Notes: a model not told the origin generated them from the letters alone. 64,000 nt of DNA from Pseudarthrobacter sp. C4D7 (GCF_013359725.1 NZ_JABFMW010000011.1:1-64000), one strand, 5' to 3'; positions 36,674-45,117 are shown, numbered from the stretch's first letter. Numbers and translations are program-made.

Positions 36674-37885
36674 CTATTTTCCCCCTGGCGCGGCGGCGGT
36701 GAGGCCCAACCAGTCCCGGATCGCCGGACCGTCCTCGTCGAGCAGCGGCGGCGCGTCGTGGTGGGTGAGGGTGGTTTCCGCGGCGTCGCCCGGAGCAAAG
36801 AAGCGCAACGGCGGACCGGGCAGGCTCACTTTTCCGAGGAGCGGATGCTGCACGTCCACCACCAGCCCCTGGGACGCCACCTGCTCCCAGGCGTAGACCT
36901 CGTCCAGCGTGCGGACCTTGCCGGCCGGGATCCCGGCGTCGTTCAGCTTTTCCAGCAGTTCCACCGCGCCGTACTCCGAGAAGGCGCGTTCGACGGCGGC
37001 GATCACCCCTGCGCGGTTCCGCACCCGTTCGGCGTTGCTGGCGAAGCCCGGGGCGGCCGGGTCCAGGCCGAAGGCCGCGGCGAACGAGGCCCAGAGCTTT
37101 TCGCTGCCGACGCTGATCTGCACACTGCCGTCCTTGCAGTTGAACAGGCCGTAGGGGGCAATGGACGGGTGGTGGTTGCCCTGGGCCTGCGGCACCTCAC
37201 CGGCAACGGTGGTCCTGGTGCCCTGGAACGCGTGGACGCCGATCAGGGACGCGAGCAGGGAGGTACGCACCACCTTGCCCTGGCCGGTGCGTTCGCGTTC
37301 AACCAGTGCGGCCAGCACGCCGGTGGCCCCGTTCATGCCGGAGAGCAGGTCCGCGATGGGAACGCCGACGCGCTGGGGGTCATCCGGGCCGGATCCGGTG
37401 AGGGACATCAGCCCGGCTTCGCCCTGGAGGATCTGGTCGTAGCCGCTGCGCCGGGATTCGGGGCCGTCGTGGCCGAATCCGGTGATGGACAGGACCACCA
37501 GTCGCGGGTTGATGCTGTGCATTTCCGCGGTGGAGAAGCCCAGCCGGTCCATGACGCCGGGGCGGAAGTTTTCGATCACCACGTCCGCCCGTTCCAGGAG
37601 CCCGCGCAGCACCGCCTGGCCGTCGCCGCTCTTCAGGTCCAGGGTGATGGATTCCTTGTTGCGGTTGCAGGACATGAAGTAGGTGGACTGCAGGTCGTCT
37701 TCCGGCCCCACGAAGGGCGGCCCCCAGCCCCGGGTGTCATCGCCCGTGCCGGGGTTCTCCACCTTGATGACGCGGGCACCCAGATCGGCCAGCATCATGC
37801 CGGCGTGCGGTCCTGCCAGCGCCCGGCTGAGGTCGACGACGAGGTGTCCGGCCAGGGGGCCCCGGGAAGGTTCGGTGGTGCTCAT
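36674..37885 (-). CDS. CaiB/BaiF family CoA transferase (class III)
   Basis: The 403-residue enzyme transfers CoA between carboxylic acids by an interlocked dimer mechanism. Conserved elements are HLVVDLSRALAGPHAGMMLADLGA, VIENFRPGVMDRLGF, SGYDQILQGEAGLM and the catalytic Asp in VPIADLLSGMNGATGVLAAL. ATG 37885 follows the transporter gene by 46 bp. It stands between a carboxylate transporter and a carboxyltransferase, so it probably activates the imported acid. Substrate unknown; formyl- or succinyl-CoA-type activity is possible. Confidence 0.93.
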   Translation of the reverse strand: MSTTEPSRGPLAGHLVVDLSRALAGPHAGMMLADLGARVIKVENPGTGDDTRGWGPPFVGPEDDLQSTYFMSCNRNKESITLDLKSGDGQAVLRGLLERADVVIENFRPGVMDRLGFSTAEMHSINPRLVVLSITGFGHDGPESRRSGYDQILQGEAGLMSLTGSGPDDPQRVGVPIADLLSGMNGATGVLAALVERERTGQGKVVRTSLLASLIGVHAFQGTRTTVAGEVPQAQGNHHPSIAPYGLFNCKDGSVQISVGSEKLWASFAAAFGLDPAAPGFASNAERVRNRAGVIAAVERAFSEYGAVELLEKLNDAGIPAGKVRTLDEVYAWEQVASQGLVVDVQHPLLGKVSLPGPPLRFFAPGDAAETTLTHHDAPPLLDEDGPAIRDWLGLTAAAPGGK

Positions 37886-37931
37886 GTGCTGGGCTTCCTT
37901 TCGTAAGTGCGGCGGCGGATGCAGTGGCGGG

Positions 37932-39302
37932 CTAGAGCCAGCCGGGGACCACCAGCGCCAGCCAGGCGAGGATGGGACCAGCCACGATGACGATGCCGCT
38001 GTAACCGAGGATCTGCTTGTAGAACTTGTCCTTGTCCACACCCTCAGGCGCGTTGGCCAGCACCAGTGCGCCGTTGGTGGAGAACGGCGAGACATCAACG
38101 ATCGTGGCGGACACTGCCAGCGCGCAGATGACGCCGACGGCGCCGATCTCACCGGTGGAGAGGAACGGGACGGCGAGCGGGATGAGTGCGGCAAGGATGG
38201 CGGTGGACGAGGCGAACGCGGACACCACGGCACCGATGAAGCAGATCAGGAGGGCCGCCACCAGGGGCATTCCCAGGCCGGCCACGCCGTTGGAAACGAA
38301 CTCGATGGTGCCGGCTTCCTCCAGGACACCAACGAAGGTCAGCATGCCGCAGATGAGCAGCACCGTGGACCAGCTGATCTTGTTGATGGCGCCCTTCTGG
38401 GCTGCCGGCGACACGAGGGCCAGCACGATGGCAATGGTGATGGACACGAATCCGACGTCCATCTTGAAGCCGAGGGCAATGACGGCCAGGGCGATCAGGC
38501 CGGCGATGGTGACCAGTTGCGGGATCCGGTCCTTGCGCTCCTTGGTGGCGGCGATGCCGTCGCCTGCGGGATCCCGCGGTCCGTACATGCCGGAGCCGAA
38601 GCCCTTGAACGGTACGTCGCCGCCGGCCGCCTTGGCGCCGACGCTGACGGACATGCGGGCTTCGGCTGCCTGCTCCACGAAGTGCCCCACTTTGGAGGTC
38701 AGGAGGGTTTTGCCGCCAAGGACCACGAACAGCACCAGTGCGATGACCAGGTTGAAGATGAAGCTTGAGAGGAACAGCGCCGTGGGGCTGAAGGCAAGGT
38801 CGGTCTTGGCCAGAATGCCGTTGACGGTGACGCCGTACACCGCGATGGGCGAGAAGCCGCCGGCCTGCGCGCCGTGGATCACCATCATGCCCATGAGCAG
38901 CGGGCTGATCTTGTACTTGCCGGCGAAGCTCAGGGCGATGGGGGCAATGATGGCGACGGCGGCGGGAGACAGTGCGCCCACGGCAGTGATCACGGCGGTG
39001 ATGGCGAACATGACCCAGGGGATCAACGCCACACGGCTGCCCACCAGTTTGACGGCTCCCCGCACCAGCAGGTCGATGGTGCCGTTGTTCTGCGCGATGG
39101 CGAACAAGTACGTGACACCCACGATGGTGAGGAACAGGCCGCCGGGGAAGTTGGCCAGGATGTCGTTGGTGGACATGCCCAGCACCACGGCGCCGAGCAG
39201 GAAAGCGCCCACGAAGGCGAGGGCTCCCATGTTGAGGGGCAGGACGGTGGCGAGCAGGAACATCGCCGCCAGGATGATGATCGATAAGACAGGAGCGGAC
39301 AT
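37932..39302 (-). CDS. MatC/SLC13-type carboxylate transporter
   Basis: The 456-residue integral membrane protein has about 12 hydrophobic segments. The start, MSAPVLSIIILAAMFLLATV, with NMGALAFVGAFLLG and DILANFPGGLFLTIVGVTYLF, matches MatC (malonate carrier) and related dicarboxylate carriers. The segment AVGALSPAAVAIIAPIALSFAGK holds a conserved hairpin. It heads the minus-strand cluster with the CoA transferase and carboxyltransferase, and diverges from a GntR gene with which it shares an operator region. A cytoplasmic loop of about 60 residues lies near the middle. Confidence 0.9.
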   Translation of the reverse strand: MSAPVLSIIILAAMFLLATVLPLNMGALAFVGAFLLGAVVLGMSTNDILANFPGGLFLTIVGVTYLFAIAQNNGTIDLLVRGAVKLVGSRVALIPWVMFAITAVITAVGALSPAAVAIIAPIALSFAGKYKISPLLMGMMVIHGAQAGGFSPIAVYGVTVNGILAKTDLAFSPTALFLSSFIFNLVIALVLFVVLGGKTLLTSKVGHFVEQAAEARMSVSVGAKAAGGDVPFKGFGSGMYGPRDPAGDGIAATKERKDRIPQLVTIAGLIALAVIALGFKMDVGFVSITIAIVLALVSPAAQKGAINKISWSTVLLICGMLTFVGVLEEAGTIEFVSNGVAGLGMPLVAALLICFIGAVVSAFASSTAILAALIPLAVPFLSTGEIGAVGVICALAVSATIVDVSPFSTNGALVLANAPEGVDKDKFYKQILGYSGIVIVAGPILAWLALVVPGWL

Positions 39303-39365
39303 CGTTGGTCCTCCGTTGGGGGGAAAGAATGTGACGTGAGTTACTGGCTCACTGGACTAGCCTCT

Positions 39366-39388
39366 TAGACAGTGAGTCTATCTGTCAA
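39366..39388. promoter_or_regulatory. GntR operator and -35 for the carboxylate cluster
   Basis: TAGAC-N5-GTCTA (39366-39380) overlaps GACAG-N9-CTGTC (39368-39386), between the divergent transporter and GntR genes. On the minus strand a consensus -35 TTGACA (39388-39383) lies within the site, directed at the transporter. The arrangement fits repression by the adjacent FadR-type regulator. The -10 position is not clear. Confidence 0.6.
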
Positions 39389-39434
39389 TAGACGGAGGCA
39401 GTATTCTGGACCGGTAGACCCAAGGGAGGGCTTG

Positions 39435-40133
39435 ATGGAGAAGACGGCACGGCTTGGCCTGGAACGCGTGGCGCGGCCCCGGCTCTATGAGCAATTGGTG
39501 GAGCAGATCCTGGCCTACATCGAGTCCGCCCAGCTCAAACCCGGGGACCTCCTGCCGGCAGAGCGCGACCTCGCCGAGCGGCTTGGCGTCTCCCGCGCCA
39601 CGCTGGCCCAGGCGCTGGTTGCCCTCGAGGTCCTGGGTGTCATCGACGTCCAGCACGGGACCGGGGCGGTCCTGGCCAGGCGTCCCAGCGTGGCTTCGGT
39701 GGTCAAGGGCCTGCGGGAGCATCAGAGCCGGCTCCCGGAGATCGTGGAGGCCCGCAGCACCCTGGAAGTGAAACTGGCCGCCCTCGCCGCGGAACGCCGC
39801 ACGGACCAGGACCTCGCGGCCATCGATAACGCCCTGGACGTCATGGCGCAGGAAATCGGCGACGGCGACCGCGGCACCCACGGCGACGAGCTTTTCCACC
39901 AGGCGATCACCGGCGCAGCCCACTCCTCGGTCTTGGCGCAGTTGATGGCCTTCATCGCCGAGATGATCCTGGAAACCCGGATGGAGTCGCTGGGCCAGCC
40001 GGGCCGGCCGGAGCAGTCGCTGGCCTCGCACCGGAAAATCGCCGCTGCCGTGCGGGCGCAGGACCCGGCCGCGGCGGCAGATGCCATGCTGGCGCACATC
40101 GAGCTTGTCTCCGACGTGGAACTGCTCCGCTAG
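39435..40133 (+). CDS. GntR/FadR family regulator
   Basis: The 232-residue protein has an N-terminal GntR winged helix (LYEQLVEQILAYIES, DLLPAERDLAERLGVSRATL, LEVLGVIDVQHGTGAVL) and a C-terminal FCD domain (EARSTLEVKLAALAAERR, HGDELFHQAITGAAHS, HRKIAAAVRAQDPAAAADAM) with the conserved His/Asp metal site. ATG 39435 with GGGAGGG upstream is preferred to a GTG at 39372. FadR-type members sense carboxylic acids or acyl-CoA, consistent with control of the divergent carboxylate cluster. Confidence 0.93.
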   Translation: MEKTARLGLERVARPRLYEQLVEQILAYIESAQLKPGDLLPAERDLAERLGVSRATLAQALVALEVLGVIDVQHGTGAVLARRPSVASVVKGLREHQSRLPEIVEARSTLEVKLAALAAERRTDQDLAAIDNALDVMAQEIGDGDRGTHGDELFHQAITGAAHSSVLAQLMAFIAEMILETRMESLGQPGRPEQSLASHRKIAAAVRAQDPAAAADAMLAHIELVSDVELLR

Positions 40134-40170
40134 CAGCCGGACCCACCGGGCATCCCGGGACGACACGCCG

Positions 40171-40228
40171 GGCTGTCTGGTTTCCCGGACAGCCGCGGCC
40201 GGATAGGAGTGTTTCCCGGGCCGGAAAC
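40171..40228. promoter_or_regulatory. Hairpin and inverted repeat between GntR and NCS1 genes
   Basis: A 10-bp stem (40171-40180 with 40185-40194, one wobble, loop TTTC) may terminate the GntR transcript, although there is no T-tract. Further on, GTTTCC-N6-GGAAAC (40211-40228) is a separate inverted repeat 44 bp before the permease start and may be an operator. Confidence 0.45.
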
Positions 40229-40272
40229 CCGTTGTGATGGACCTTACGTTTTCATCACTGAGGAGTTTGGCC

Positions 40273-41718
40273 ATGGCCGGAGGCAGTACCGCCGTAGAGG
40301 CACGATCAATCGACATGATTCCGCCGGGCGAGCGCCACGGCCATCCGCGGGGCCAGTTCACCCTGTGGTTCGGCGCCAACGCGCAGATCACGGCCATCGT
40401 GGACGGGGCACTGGCGGTGGTGTTCGGGGCGGATGCCTTCTGGGCCATTGTGGGGCTTCTGGTGGGCAACGTGCTGGGCGGCGCCGTCATGGCCCTCCAC
40501 TCTGCCCAGGGCCCCAAGCTGGGGCTGCCACAGATGATCTCCAGCCGCGCCCAGTTCGGCGTCTACGGGGCCGTGATCCCGCTGGCGCTGGTCATCCTGA
40601 TGTACGTGGGCTTCGCCTCCACGGGCACCGTCCTCTCAGGGCAGGCCATCAACCTCATGCTGGGAGTGGACACGCCCGCCGTCGGCATCCTCATCTTCGG
40701 TGCCGCCACCGCCCTGCTGGCCATTCTGGGCTACAAGTACATCCACGCGCTGGGCCGCATCGCCACCGTGCTGGGACTGGCCGGATTCCTCTACCTGACG
40801 GTCGCCGTCGTCACCAAGTTCGACGTCACCCAGGTGATGATGGTCAAGGGCTTCGAGTGGCCCACCTTCCTCACCGCCGTTGCCCTTGGCGCCGGTTGGC
40901 AGCTGACGTTCGGCCCGTATGTTGCCGACTATTCGCGCTACCTCCCTGCCCATACCTCGGAGCGCAAGACGTTCTGGTACACCTTTGCGGGCTCCGTGGG
41001 CGGCGCCCAGTGGGCCATGACCCTGGGCGCCCTGGCCGGCGGGCTGTCGGCGGCCAAGCTGGGCGGGGATTTCCTGAAGAACCAGGTGGGGTACATGGGC
41101 GACCTCGCCGGCGGCGGCCTGATCGCCGTCTTCATCTACCTGATGATCGTCACAGGCAAGCTCACGGTGAACTGCCTCAACGCTTACGGCGCCTTCATGT
41201 GTGGGGTGACCATCAGCACCGCCGTCAACCGGAAGGACACCGTCTCCAAAGCCGTGCGGATCGCCTTTATCGTGGCCGTCATCGGCGCCAGTGTCCTGAT
41301 CGCGCTGTTCGCCAGCAAGGACTTCCTGAACCTGTTCAAGAACTTCGTGCTCCTGCTGCTCATGGTGTTCACCCCGTGGTCCGTCATCAACCTCGTGGAC
41401 TATTACAAGATCTCGCGCGACCGGCTGGACATTCCGGCCCTCTACAACCCGGACGGACGGTACGGCCGCTGGAACGCCGCCGCCCTGGTCTCCTACGGAG
41501 CCGGCGTGGTCATCCAGGTCCCGTTCCTGGCGCAGTCGCTGTACACCGGCCCCGTCACCAAGCTGCTGGGCGGCGCGGACATTTCCTGGCTGGTGGGGAT
41601 CGTTGCCACCCTGGCCATCTACTACCCGTGGGCCAAGGCAACCAACCGGGCGCCGGCGGAGTCCATCTACCCGGAGAGCTCCGCCGGCGTACCGGCTGCG
41701 GCGGCCGTGAAGGGATAA
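40273..41718 (+). CDS. NCS1 family permease (cytosine/purine, CodB-like)
   Basis: The 481-residue, 12-helix transporter of the nucleobase-cation symport-1 family has the conserved start ERHGHPRGQFTLWFGANAQI, LGGAVMALHSAQGPKLGLPQMISSRAQFG and TFGPYVADYSRYLP. It presumably imports cytosine, a purine or an allantoin-like compound by cation symport; no catabolic gene adjoins it, so the substrate is not settled. ATG 40273 has GAGGAG eight bases upstream; an in-frame GTG at 40234 lacks one. A strong terminator follows. Confidence 0.92.
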   Translation: MAGGSTAVEARSIDMIPPGERHGHPRGQFTLWFGANAQITAIVDGALAVVFGADAFWAIVGLLVGNVLGGAVMALHSAQGPKLGLPQMISSRAQFGVYGAVIPLALVILMYVGFASTGTVLSGQAINLMLGVDTPAVGILIFGAATALLAILGYKYIHALGRIATVLGLAGFLYLTVAVVTKFDVTQVMMVKGFEWPTFLTAVALGAGWQLTFGPYVADYSRYLPAHTSERKTFWYTFAGSVGGAQWAMTLGALAGGLSAAKLGGDFLKNQVGYMGDLAGGGLIAVFIYLMIVTGKLTVNCLNAYGAFMCGVTISTAVNRKDTVSKAVRIAFIVAVIGASVLIALFASKDFLNLFKNFVLLLLMVFTPWSVINLVDYYKISRDRLDIPALYNPDGRYGRWNAAALVSYGAGVVIQVPFLAQSLYTGPVTKLLGGADISWLVGIVATLAIYYPWAKATNRAPAESIYPESSAGVPAAAAVKG

Positions 41719-41739
41719 GGCGCACCGTCCAGGAGGAAG

Positions 41740-41800
41740 GTCTTTCCGGGCGGGGAGCTCTTCTTAGGCGAGGACTTCTTTCCAGGCGGGGACTCTGTCC
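41740..41800. repeat. Degenerate 18-bp tandem repeat
   Basis: Three imperfect units (41740-41756, 41757-41774, 41775-41792) share a pattern TCTTTCC(A/G)GGCGGGGA, with a partial fourth to 41800. It lies between the NCS1 permease stop and its terminator. No coding or regulatory role is evident. Confidence 0.6.
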
Positions 41801-41806
41801 AGCCAC

Positions 41807-41856
41807 GCGCGACGGCGGCCCGGGCGAAAGTGCCTGGGCCGCCGTCGCGCTTTTTC
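41807..41856 (+). terminator. Rho-independent terminator after NCS1 permease
   Basis: A 19-bp stem (41807-41825 with 41832-41850, one G-T wobble) with a 6-base loop is followed by TTTTTC. The T-tract points rightward, so it ends the permease transcript. Confidence 0.9.
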
Positions 41857-41868
41857 ACTCGCAGGGTG

Positions 41869-42339
41869 CTAGAAGGTGCCGGTATTCGAGCCGGCCGAGC
41901 CGGCGAGGGCCACGCCAACAATAAAGAGCAGCCAGATGGCCCCGTAGCCCAGGAGGCACAGGTAGCCGAGCACCAGGCCCGTAATGGACATCCCCTTGCC
42001 GGAAGGCTCACGCCGGAGCGCCATGTGGCCGGTGATGATGGCGGCGAACTGGGGAAGCAGCAGCCAGCCCATAATGACCGATGCGATGCCGCAGACCATG
42101 CTGGCGATGCTCAGGTTCTTTGGTTGGACCGCTCCGCCGTAGTAGGAGGGCTGGCCCGTGTATTGGGGCTGGCCGTAGGTGTACTGGGCCTGGTTGTACG
42201 GTGGCTGCCCGGACTGGGGCTGGCCGTAGGCCGGGCCCTGCCCGTACGTGGGCGGCGGCTGGTATCCGGGCCACGGCGCACCGTTGTGCTGGTTTCCGGA
42301 ATACCGGTAGTCGGGGCCCTGTGGTGGCTGGTTGCTCAT
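41869..42339 (-). CDS. DUF4190 membrane protein with Gln/Tyr/Pro-rich N-terminus
   Basis: The 156-residue protein has a low-complexity first half with repeated YGQ(G/P) and GQP units (residues 15-70). Two membrane helices follow (LSIASMVCGIASVIMGWLLLP and GLVLGYLCLLGYGAIWLLFIV), separated by AAIITGHMALRR, the DUF4190 pattern. GGGGAGG lies shortly before ATG 42339. The function of the family is unknown; such proteins are common in Actinobacteria and probably sit in the cell membrane with the proline-rich arm in the cytoplasm. Confidence 0.88.
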   Translation of the reverse strand: MSNQPPQGPDYRYSGNQHNGAPWPGYQPPPTYGQGPAYGQPQSGQPPYNQAQYTYGQPQYTGQPSYYGGAVQPKNLSIASMVCGIASVIMGWLLLPQFAAIITGHMALRREPSGKGMSITGLVLGYLCLLGYGAIWLLFIVGVALAGSAGSNTGTF

Positions 42340-42373
42340 GATTCCTCCCCTGCGAATCTGGCTCCAGCCTACT

Positions 42374-42970
42374 TCAGTGCAGGACCAAACGGATGGCCAG
42401 GATCACCATGAGGACGCCGATCGACGCGTCAATCCACCGCCAGGTGCGGGGACTCGCCAGCACCCCGGCCAGGATCCTTGCCCCGTAGCCTAGGACGGAA
42501 AACCACAGGACGCTTCCGGCCACGGCGCCGCCCGCAAAAATCCAGCGCAGTCCAGGACCCTGCTGGTTGGCAAGGCTGCCCAGCAGGACCACGGTGTCCA
42601 GGTAGACATGCGGGTTGAGGAACGTCAGCGCCACCGTGGTGGCGATTACTGAATTCCGTGACCTGGGGGCCTGCTCCGCCAAAGCGGACGGCCTTGCGGC
42701 AGCGCGGAAAGACCGCACCGCGAACCACAGCAGGTAGGCCGCTCCGGCCCAGCGCAGGACTTCCAGCGCCGCGGGGAACCGGGTGACCAGCGCACCGATG
42801 CCCGCGGTTCCGGCCAGGATCAACAGCGCATCGCCGGCCATGCAGACAGCCACCACGGCGCCAACGTGCTCCCGGCGAACGCCCTGGCGCAGCACAAAAG
42901 CGTTCTGGGCACCGATTGCCACGATCAGCGCCAGCCCGGTCAGCATTCCGGTTATTCCCGCAGTCCACAT
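42374..42970 (-). CDS. LysE/ArgO family amino acid exporter
   Basis: The 198-residue protein has six hydrophobic segments. The family opening GLALIVAIGAQNAFVLRQGVRREHVG contains the conserved GAQNAFVLRQG, and FLNPHVYLDTVVLLG is a second conserved block. It exports basic amino acids, chiefly lysine and arginine. ATG 42970 is preferred to one 12 codons upstream. It diverges from a LysG/ArgP-type regulator, the arrangement known from Corynebacterium, where LysG with bound amino acid activates lysE. Confidence 0.93.
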   Translation of the reverse strand: MWTAGITGMLTGLALIVAIGAQNAFVLRQGVRREHVGAVVAVCMAGDALLILAGTAGIGALVTRFPAALEVLRWAGAAYLLWFAVRSFRAAARPSALAEQAPRSRNSVIATTVALTFLNPHVYLDTVVLLGSLANQQGPGLRWIFAGGAVAGSVLWFSVLGYGARILAGVLASPRTWRWIDASIGVLMVILAIRLVLH

Positions 42971-43040
42971 ACCGACCACCGTAGGGTTGGATGGGAATGT
43001 AGACAAATGAATGATTCTTGATGGTCATTAGAATATCTTC

Positions 43041-44285
43041 ATGAACCTTGAACACCTGAAAGCCCTCGTGGCGGTCATCGATGAAGGCACCTTCGAGGCC
43101 GCGGCAGACCAGCTCCGGATCACGCCTTCTGCGGTGAGCCAACGGATCAAGGCACTGGAATCGTCCGTGGGCCAGGTGCTGGTGCGCCGCCGGGTGCCGT
43201 GCACTGCCACCGACGCCGGCGCGCTCCTGCTGCGGATGGCCCGGCAGGTGCAGGTGCTGGAGGCGGAAGCGTCAGCAGCACTGGGCGCCGGGTCGCCGGC
43301 CCGGGCCCATCTTCCCGTAGCCGTCAACGCGGATTCGCTGGCCACGTGGTTCATCCCTGTCCTCCACCAGGCCGCCGGCTGGGACGACGCCGCCCTTGAC
43401 CTCCTGGTGGAGGACCAGGGCTTCAGCAGCCGGCTGCTCCGTGACGGAGCGGTAATGGGCGCCGTGACGTCCGATCCCGTCCCGGTCAGCGGGTGCCGCG
43501 TGGAGTTGCTGGGCTCCATGCGGTACATCCCGGTAGCCGCTCCCGGGCTGCACCGCCGCTTCTCCACGTCCGGCGCTCCGGACTGGTCAGCCATGCCGGT
43601 CCTGAAATTCAACGCGAAAGACACCCTTCAGCAGCAACTGCTCACCGCGAAGGGCGTGGCAGGCCCTCCGCCCACGCACACTGTGCCTTCTTCCCAGGGG
43701 TTTTTCGCGGCAGTCAAGGCCGGCCTGGGCTGGGGAATGATCCCGGAGCTCCAGCTCGACGGGGAGCTGGAGCGCGGCGCCCTGGTCCGGCTGGAGGAGC
43801 ACACCCACCAGGACGTTGCCCTCTACTGGCAGGCATGGGCGCTGGATTCAGAGCGCCTTGGCCGGATGGGCGCGGCGGTACGCGCGGCCGCAGCGGCCCA
43901 GCTTCGTGCAGGGGATGGACAGGAGCTTAGCGGACCAAGTAGGGCAGGACATAGACCGCGAAAACAACAAAGGCGGCCAGCAGTGCCAGCTTTCCGCCGC
44001 TGGTTCCGCCATGCTGGTGGGCGTTGGTGCTCCGGCCGTGGCGTGCCGGGACAGCGGGTCCCGTCGGCCGCTTCTTGGCAGGCACCGTGGCCGCCGCGCC
44101 AGTCCGGCCCGCCCGTGCCTCCCGTGGGGGCAGGGCGCGCCCGGCAGGATGCCGGGCGGCGCTGCGTGCCCTGGCGGCCTGGTCGTCCGACCCCGCGCTC
44201 CCTCCCGGGGCCGCCGGACCCGCCGGCGGCAAAGCACCCGCGGGCCGAACCACGGTTCCGGGGCGCACGTTGCGCAGGGCTGTAA
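43041..44285 (+). CDS. LysG/ArgP-type LysR regulator with anomalous C-terminal extension
   Basis: The frame codes for 414 residues. Residues 1-298 form a normal LysG/ArgP regulator: winged helix LKALVAVIDEGTFEAAADQL and LRITPSAVSQRIKALE, then a periplasmic-binding-like effector domain ending at RAAAAAQLR. The known family ends here, at about 297-300 residues. The frame continues 115 residues antisense to the convergent NERD gene, with Arg/Pro-rich sequence of shadow character. A TAG in another frame (43928-43930) would give the expected end, so a 1-base loss near the 3' end is suspected. Its target is probably the divergent lysE. Confidence 0.85.
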   Translation: MNLEHLKALVAVIDEGTFEAAADQLRITPSAVSQRIKALESSVGQVLVRRRVPCTATDAGALLLRMARQVQVLEAEASAALGAGSPARAHLPVAVNADSLATWFIPVLHQAAGWDDAALDLLVEDQGFSSRLLRDGAVMGAVTSDPVPVSGCRVELLGSMRYIPVAAPGLHRRFSTSGAPDWSAMPVLKFNAKDTLQQQLLTAKGVAGPPPTHTVPSSQGFFAAVKAGLGWGMIPELQLDGELERGALVRLEEHTHQDVALYWQAWALDSERLGRMGAAVRAAAAAQLRAGDGQELSGPSRAGHRPRKQQRRPAVPAFRRWFRHAGGRWCSGRGVPGQRVPSAASWQAPWPPRQSGPPVPPVGAGRARQDAGRRCVPWRPGRPTPRSLPGPPDPPAAKHPRAEPRFRGARCAGL

Positions 44286-44877
44286 TTCCGGGCTCCTGCT
44301 CGTGCGTGAGCTGCCGGCCCAGCTCCTCGTACAAACCCACCACAGCCTGCTGGTCGAGGACCGCCGGCAGCGCCTCGATGGCACCAACAACGCGCTGGGG
44401 ACCAGCCACCGCAACGTCCGCGGCGGTGACGCCAAAGAGGTCCGGCTGCGCAGCCATGCAGATGAGCGGACGCACCAGCCTGCGGTGCGGCGGAGCAAGC
44501 ACGGAAGCAACAGCGGCGCATTGGGCCAGTGCACCTTCAACGGCCTGCGTCCGCGCGTAGCGGCCCTGCCACAGCACCCCGGAAGCAATCCGCACTTCAC
44601 CGGTCCAGTTCTTTGAATCCACCACCACGACGCCGCCGGGGCCTACCAGGACGTGGTCGAGGTTCGCCTTGGGCCTGCCCGGCCAGTGGACGTCATGGAG
44701 CACGTACCAGCCGCGGGGAACCAGCTCGCTGAGCTTGTCGGCCACTATCCGCTCCCCCACCGCGCCGGCGTCCCACGCCCTGGTGGAGCGTTCGGCCTGG
44801 TCCAGCCGCCGCTTAAGCCTCGCAACACGCTCGGCCGCCAGCCTGGACTGCTCCGCTGCCCCGTCTCCTGCCCCCAT
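43927..44877 (-). CDS. NERD domain membrane protein
   Basis: The 316-residue protein has a short helical start (SRLAAERVARLKRRLDQAE) and a NERD (nuclease-related) domain: GAVGERIVADKLSEL, DHVLVGPGGVVVVDSKNWTGEV and WQGRYARTQ. The conserved Asp and Lys of DHVL and DSKNW resemble restriction-type nuclease residues. A long Ala/Pro/Arg linker follows, and a C-terminal membrane helix (LALLAAFVVFAVYVLPYLV) anchors it. Role unknown. Its 3' third is overlapped on the other strand by the extended LysR frame. Confidence 0.88.
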   Translation of the reverse strand: MGAGDGAAEQSRLAAERVARLKRRLDQAERSTRAWDAGAVGERIVADKLSELVPRGWYVLHDVHWPGRPKANLDHVLVGPGGVVVVDSKNWTGEVRIASGVLWQGRYARTQAVEGALAQCAAVASVLAPPHRRLVRPLICMAAQPDLFGVTAADVAVAGPQRVVGAIEALPAVLDQQAVVGLYEELGRQLTHEQEPGITALRNVRPGTVVRPAGALPPAGPAAPGGSAGSDDQAARARSAARHPAGRALPPREARAGRTGAAATVPAKKRPTGPAVPARHGRSTNAHQHGGTSGGKLALLAAFVVFAVYVLPYLVR

Positions 44878-45090
44878 TGGACGTCCCCGTTTCCTTGCCG
44901 GACAGGACGACGCCGACGGACCGCCGTCGTCCGTTCCTTTCGCGTGTTTTCGTGGAATTTTCTTGAAATTAGCAGGGGGCGGAACGGGCGGTATATAGGT
45001 ACTTTCGCGGCGGTGTACTCAGGTTGACTACTTGGTTTGTACCGTCACGGCAGGTCACACCGTCCGGATTCTGGGCGGATCGTTTTGACT

Positions 45091-45109
45091 CATGCCAGGT
45101 TCTGGCATG
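45091..45109. promoter_or_regulatory. Inverted repeat just upstream of pgm
   Basis: CATGCCA-GGTTC-TGGCATG is a perfect 7-5-7 inverted repeat that ends 8 bp before the pgm ATG. A -35-like TTGACT (45085-45090) directly precedes it. An operator or a translation-blocking hairpin is possible. Confidence 0.5.
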
Positions 45110-45117
45110 CTGTAGCC

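Noticed and set aside
44905..44932. GC-rich inverted repeat GGACGACG/CGTCGTCC
   Set aside because: Twelve-base loop and no T-tract; such weak hairpins are common at this GC content.
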